Below are positions 13,633-16,828 of a DNA stretch of 16,828 nucleotides, in pieces (positions within the stretch are counted from its first letter, which is position 1; every line of letters begins with the position of its first letter). This DNA comes from an uncultured delta proteobacterium (lineage in GTDB: Bacteria; UBA10199; GCA-002796325; 1-14-0-20-49-13): the NCBI GenBank assembly GCA_903868375.1, contig CAIPVD010000135.1, positions 1-16,828 of the forward strand, written 5' to 3'. Under the pieces are notes generated by a model. That model searched no databases, was not told the origin of the DNA, and was given only the letters and a program-made list of their open reading frames with translations. The translations under genes were made by a program, and so were the position numbers.

Positions 13633-14418
13633 TTAACCAACTTTGACATCTTCGACCGCAATGCCTCTCTCTTCTAAAGCGGCCTTTATCTTTCCGGCTT
13701 CTTTAGTGAAAAGGCCCTTCACATCTTTATTGGATGTCTCGAACTGCACGGAAACTTTACCATTTTTAGACGTTAAACGCAAACGCAAACCGGCAAACGC
13801 GCTCTCTTTCAAAATAAGCCGGAGCTCGTCGAAGCCAAGTTCGTTCTTGCCGACCTGGATCGACTGAATGATCTTATTAACGATCGCCTGCATCTGCTGC
13901 GCCGACATCGAAACGTTTGCAGCTTTTGCCTGCGCAAGCTTGCTGGAGAACGAAGCCTGCCCCATGGCGTTCAAAAGTCCGCGGGAATCGGAAAGTTTTT
14001 TGGATAATATCTGCTTCTTCGCCATGTCGCTGGTGAAGCCGCCGCCTCCGCGCCCTTTTCCGCCGCCAGCGCCGCCGTAACCGCTTTTTTCACCGCCTCT
14101 GGTGATCGCCTGCCTTGTAACTGTCATGCTTCCTTTTTCTCTTTGCTTCGTCTTATCTTTACCGCCGGCGTCGTCTTTTTCGTCGCGTTTTTTTCCTTCA
14201 TCGCTCCTATCCTGCCACTTGGCTATTTCTTTCACTTTCTGGTCGGAGCTTCCCTGATCGGTGAGCTTCCCTTGAGCGACGGGGCTTTGCTGGATAAGCT
14301 TCTGCTGCTCCAGTATCTTATCGAACGCGGATTGGGCGGTCTTTGGAGCGCTAGGCTCCTTCACCTGTTCCGGCGGGTTTACTTTAATCGGTTCTTTTGG
14401 TTTTTCTACTTCGCTCAT
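13633..14418 (-). CDS. sctP: T3SS needle/hook length-control protein SctP (FliK-like)
   Basis: This 261-aa protein starts at the ATG at 14418, which overlaps the sctO stop as ATGA; an in-frame ATG at 14448 lacks a ribosome site and would lengthen the overlap. The N-terminal half is hydrophilic, rich in Lys, Gln, Glu and Pro, and holds a glycine cluster (about residues 110-128, GYGGAGGGKGRGGGG). The C-terminal part (about 185-261) resembles the FliK/SctP substrate-switch domain: LRLRLTSKNGKVSVQFE, then a helix and EERGIAVEDVKV. SctP/FliK proteins measure needle or hook length and switch SctU specificity. Sequence similarity is limited to the C-terminus; position between sctO and sctQ supports the call. 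Confidence 0.8.
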   Translation of the reverse strand: MSEVEKPKEPIKVNPPEQVKEPSAPKTAQSAFDKILEQQKLIQQSPVAQGKLTDQGSSDQKVKEIAKWQDRSDEGKKRDEKDDAGGKDKTKQREKGSMTVTRQAITRGGEKSGYGGAGGGKGRGGGGFTSDMAKKQILSKKLSDSRGLLNAMGQASFSSKLAQAKAANVSMSAQQMQAIVNKIIQSIQVGKNELGFDELRLILKESAFAGLRLRLTSKNGKVSVQFETSNKDVKGLFTKEAGKIKAALEERGIAVEDVKVG

Positions 14419-14930
14419 AATGTAAAGTTGCTCTTTTCCCCTTTCCATCTGCGCAACTGATGGATCGTCGTGCCAAGCTCGTCGAATTCCTTTTCTTCCT
14501 TCTTTGAGAGCTCGTCCTGAAGCTTTTTCCGCCAGAGGTCTTTATGCTTCATCATCACCTGATGTTCTTTCGCCGATTCGATATATTCTTTTCTCGTTTT
14601 AACAACGTTCTTTTCCGCTTCGATCACCACCTCGCGCTGTTCATCTATCTCTTTCTGCTTCTTCTCTTCGTCCTCTTTTAGCTTCCGAAGATAATTAACG
14701 TGCCTATTGCCTTCGCCGACCACCGCGCCTAGATCCATCTCTCGCCTCATCTCGTCGCGCGATTCGAACCACATTTTAACTATCTTTTCCTTCTCCTCTA
14801 TCAGCTCCTTCTCTTTCTTCTTCGCCGCATTCAACGCGATTATGGCCCGCGCAAGCATTTCGGCAGCGCGATTCTTCTCGCGCTCTTTTATAACAAGCAG
14901 CGCCTGTAATCTATATCTTACCTTTGCCAT
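14415..14930 (-). CDS. sctO: T3SS central stalk protein SctO (FliJ-like)
   Basis: This 171-aa protein is almost entirely charged helix, with two long coiled-coil stretches (about 14-60 and 75-135) rich in Lys and Glu. The start MAKVRYRLQALLVIKEREK has the F/Y-RLQALL-x-x-K/R-E pattern of FliJ. SctO/FliJ is the stalk that fits into the SctN hexamer and touches SctV. Length is usual for the family. It lies 5 nt after sctN and overlaps sctP by 4 nt. Coiled-coil proteins are easy to misname, but the position between the ATPase and SctP makes this call secure. Confidence 0.88.
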   Translation of the reverse strand: MAKVRYRLQALLVIKEREKNRAAEMLARAIIALNAAKKKEKELIEEKEKIVKMWFESRDEMRREMDLGAVVGEGNRHVNYLRKLKEDEEKKQKEIDEQREVVIEAEKNVVKTRKEYIESAKEHQVMMKHKDLWRKKLQDELSKKEEKEFDELGTTIHQLRRWKGEKSNFTL

Positions 14931-14935
14931 TTAGC

Positions 14936-16306
14936 TTATTCAAAAATATTCTTAAGTCCTTCGACGGTTTCATCGAAGCCCACCTGTTCGTAAACCCCCT
15001 GCTTCAGAAAATTGTTGACCTCTTCGATCTTTTCTATTGCGTAATCGACCTTCGGGTCGCTTCCTTCTTCGTAGGCGCCGATAAGAATCAGGTCGCGCTC
15101 TTTTTCGTAGTTCGCGATAACCTCTCTCACCTTTTGCGCGGCGGCTTTATGGTCGTCGTCGATGATCTCGTCCATAACACGCGAAACGCTTTCGCTTATG
15201 TCTATCGCCGGATAGTGGTTTCGAGCCGCCATCCCTCTGGAAAGAACGATGTGGCCGTCTAAAATGGATCTGGTTTCGTCGGCGACCGGTTCGTTCATAT
15301 CGTCGCCGGCAACAAGAATGGTATAGAACGCCGTGATGGAGCCCTTTTCGGAGTTTCCAGAACGCTCGAGCAATTTCGGAAGCGTTGAAAAAACTGAAGG
15401 TGTGTAGCCCTGCCTAGCAGGCGGTTCGCCAATAGCCAGCCCTATCTCGCGGAGCGCTCTTGCAAAACGGGTGATGGAATCCATCATGAGCAAGACCTTT
15501 TTACCGCGGTCCCTGTAATATTCGGCTATTGCCGTAGCAACATACGCGGCTTTCATACGTACAAGAGACGGCTGGTCCGACGTTGAAACTATGACGATGG
15601 ATTTTTTGAGCCCCTCTTCACCTAAATCTCTCTCGATAAAATCTCTCACTTCTCTTCCACGTTCGCCGACCAGGCAGATGACGTTCACTTCCGCTTCGGT
15701 GTTCCTTGCTATCATGCCGATAAGCGTCGATTTACCAACGCCTGCCGCGGCAAAGAAACCGATACGCTGGCCTTCTCCGCATGTTAGCATTCCATCTATC
15801 GCACGAACGCCTACAGAAATAGGTTTCGTGACGCGCATGCGTTTGAGCGCTGCGGGTGGATTTGCCATAACGGGATATTCTTCGGTGCAATTGAGCGGGC
15901 CTCTTTCATCGGTGTCGAGCGGTTCGCCAAGCCCGTCTATCACGCGTCCTAAAAGTTCGTCGCCAACGCGCACGCTCAAATATCCGCCTGTAGATATTAC
16001 ATCGTTACCTAATCCTATGCCTTCGATATCGCCGAGCGGCATGAGCAGAACTTCTTGATCTCTAAAGCCCACAACCTCGGCCTTGATAGGCGGCCGGTTA
16101 TGGTAAGGTTCTATAAAACATAGCTCGCCAACGCGAACGCCTGGAACCACCGCTTTAATAACAAGACCTGTCAGTTCGGTGACCTTCCCCTTGATGCTGT
16201 ATGTTGAAACCGTAGAAAGGTTGTGTTGATATTTATGAAAATCGACCTTAGGCAGTTCTAACTTTGCCTCTGGCTCCGGCTTCGCTTTGCTTTGCTTTGG
16301 GGTCAT
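14936..16306 (-). CDS. sctN: T3SS ATPase SctN (FliI/YscN family)
   Basis: This 456-aa protein is a full-length F1-type ATPase of the T3SS/flagellar branch. Visible motifs: P-loop AAAGVGKST (K192), catalytic-glutamate segment GERGREVRDFIERDLG (E215), Walker B KVLLMMDSITR (D276), and the family signature from ARALREIGLAIGEPPARQGYTP onward, with SVFSTLPKLLERSGN and DETRSILDGHI. It drives unfolding and release of chaperone-bound substrates at the export gate. The N-terminus (MTPKQSKAKPEPEAK) is polar, as usual. The ATG overlaps the sctL stop as ATGA. Confidence 0.97.
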   Translation of the reverse strand: MTPKQSKAKPEPEAKLELPKVDFHKYQHNLSTVSTYSIKGKVTELTGLVIKAVVPGVRVGELCFIEPYHNRPPIKAEVVGFRDQEVLLMPLGDIEGIGLGNDVISTGGYLSVRVGDELLGRVIDGLGEPLDTDERGPLNCTEEYPVMANPPAALKRMRVTKPISVGVRAIDGMLTCGEGQRIGFFAAAGVGKSTLIGMIARNTEAEVNVICLVGERGREVRDFIERDLGEEGLKKSIVIVSTSDQPSLVRMKAAYVATAIAEYYRDRGKKVLLMMDSITRFARALREIGLAIGEPPARQGYTPSVFSTLPKLLERSGNSEKGSITAFYTILVAGDDMNEPVADETRSILDGHIVLSRGMAARNHYPAIDISESVSRVMDEIIDDDHKAAAQKVREVIANYEKERDLILIGAYEEGSDPKVDYAIEKIEEVNNFLKQGVYEQVGFDETVEGLKNIFE

Positions 16307-16828
16307 AGTTCCAGCGCCTTCTTAATGGCCTTAAGCTGCGTTTCTAGCCTTGCGTCGATCGTACCGACCTCGGTTTCAACGACACAGCCCCCCTTCGTGA
16401 TCGTTTCATCTTCTTTAAATGAGAGCCGTTTCGTTCTATCGAGCATATCTTTGAATTCGAATTCGGCAGATGTGACAACTTTGTAATCTTCGGGATTAAG
16501 ACGAACCGTAATGCGCTCGCCTATCGAAGATTCGACCGCCTGCTTCACGATACTTTTAATCGCGCCTTCATGTTCGCGAACCATTTTCCCGATGACCTTT
16601 TCGGCGATCGTCATGACCAGCTTTCTTATCTCCGGCTCCGCGGTAGTGTAAAAATTTTCTTTAACAACTTCGAGCGCCATTAATCTTTCCATTACATCCG
16701 AAAGCCCTTCTTCACGCCCAAGCGCCATGCCATCTTTCTTCGCCTTCTCCATCTGTTCGGTCACCTGCCCAAGTATCGCACGCGCCTCTGACCTTATACG
16801 CTCCGCTTCGCCAATTGCTTCGTCTATA
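16303..16828 (-). CDS. sctL: T3SS stator protein SctL (FliH-like), 5' end outside the window
   Basis: The frame is open to the window edge, so the gene starts upstream; 174 codons are visible. The upstream part reads EAERIRSEARAILGQVTEQM, the charged Ala/Glu helix usual for FliH/SctL N-termini. The rest contains the conserved helix LVMTIAEKVIGKMVREHE and RITVRLNPEDYKVV, both typical of FliH/SctL, and a C-terminal GGCVVETEVGTIDARLETQLKAI segment. SctL dimers bind the ATPase and tether it to the C-ring/sorting platform. It overlaps sctN by 4 nt. I do not use the internal GTG at 16764 as the start because the coding signal continues past it. Confidence 0.9.
   Translation of the reverse strand, partial: IDEAIGEAERIRSEARAILGQVTEQMEKAKKDGMALGREEGLSDVMERLMALEVVKENFYTTAEPEIRKLVMTIAEKVIGKMVREHEGAIKSIVKQAVESSIGERITVRLNPEDYKVVTSAEFEFKDMLDRTKRLSFKEDETITKGGCVVETEVGTIDARLETQLKAIKKALEL

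Noticed and set aside
14419..14448. Earlier ATG start for sctP
   Set aside because: It has no ribosome site and would overlap sctO by 34 nt; the ATGA overlap at 14418 matches the other junctions of this operon.
15591..16058. 155-codon open frame on the + strand opposite sctN
   Set aside because: It runs antisense to a highly conserved ATPase, has no ribosome site of note, and its Ser/Pro/Thr-rich composition is what the reverse of sctN would give.
10086..16828. Whole export cluster as a flagellar operon
   Set aside because: No hook, rod or flagellin genes are seen, SctQ lacks the CheY-binding motif, SctR and SctS show non-flagellar signatures, and SycD-type chaperones are present. The window alone cannot fully exclude it because the upstream part is missing.

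Overview
The window carries most of the export-apparatus operon of a type III secretion system (T3SS), its probable secreted proteins with two TPR chaperones, and a convergent operon encoding a membrane Ser/Thr kinase and an FHA-domain sigma-54 activator. GC looks moderate (mid-40s percent by eye). The kinase of HRDISPQN type with PEGA repeats, the FHA-bEBP (bacterial enhancer-binding protein) regulator and a T3SS with flagellum-like features together suggest an uncultivated deltaproteobacterium-like lineage (Myxococcota, Bdellovibrionota or relatives). That placement is an inference from gene content only.

Layout, + strand, 1-6402: the 3' end of a rarA-like gene whose reading frame is broken upstream of about position 130; a sigma-54-type promoter directly after its stop (380-395); a terminator-like hairpin (431-453); a 299-aa predicted lipoprotein; an FmdB-type zinc ribbon protein; an unrecognised 189-aa protein with one C-terminal membrane segment; a 900-aa Ser/Thr kinase with one membrane segment and six PEGA repeats; and a 480-aa FHA / AAA+ sigma-54 / Fis-HTH activator. 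The last four genes are packed within 3-12 nt of each other.

Layout, - strand, read from 16828 down to 6406: sctL (5' end beyond the window), sctN ATPase, sctO, sctP, sctQ (FliM-like), a FliN-like SpoA protein, a FliO-like protein, sctR, sctS and sctT, joined by ATGA or TAATG overlaps or gaps of at most 18 nt. Then come a 244-nt intergenic region with a 7-mer inverted repeat array and a strong sigma-54 promoter, a 391-aa putative secreted protein ending in a good terminator, and a second small operon: TPR chaperone, 305-aa putative secreted protein, TPR chaperone. The two TPR proteins are clear paralogues. sctU, sctV, sctJ, sctD, secretin and needle genes are not in this window.

Working model (inference): the PEGA kinase senses something outside the cytoplasmic membrane and phosphorylates a target read by the FHA domain of the adjacent activator. 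The activator then switches on sigma-54 promoters, including the one in front of the 391-aa protein and the one at the head of the lipoprotein gene. The TPR proteins would keep the substrates ready for export by the SctRST/SctN machine. The order H-I-J-K-M-N-O-P-Q-R of the flagellar export operon is fully preserved, including FliO, but SctR and SctS carry sequence signatures of non-flagellar T3SS. The locus therefore looks intermediate between the two families.
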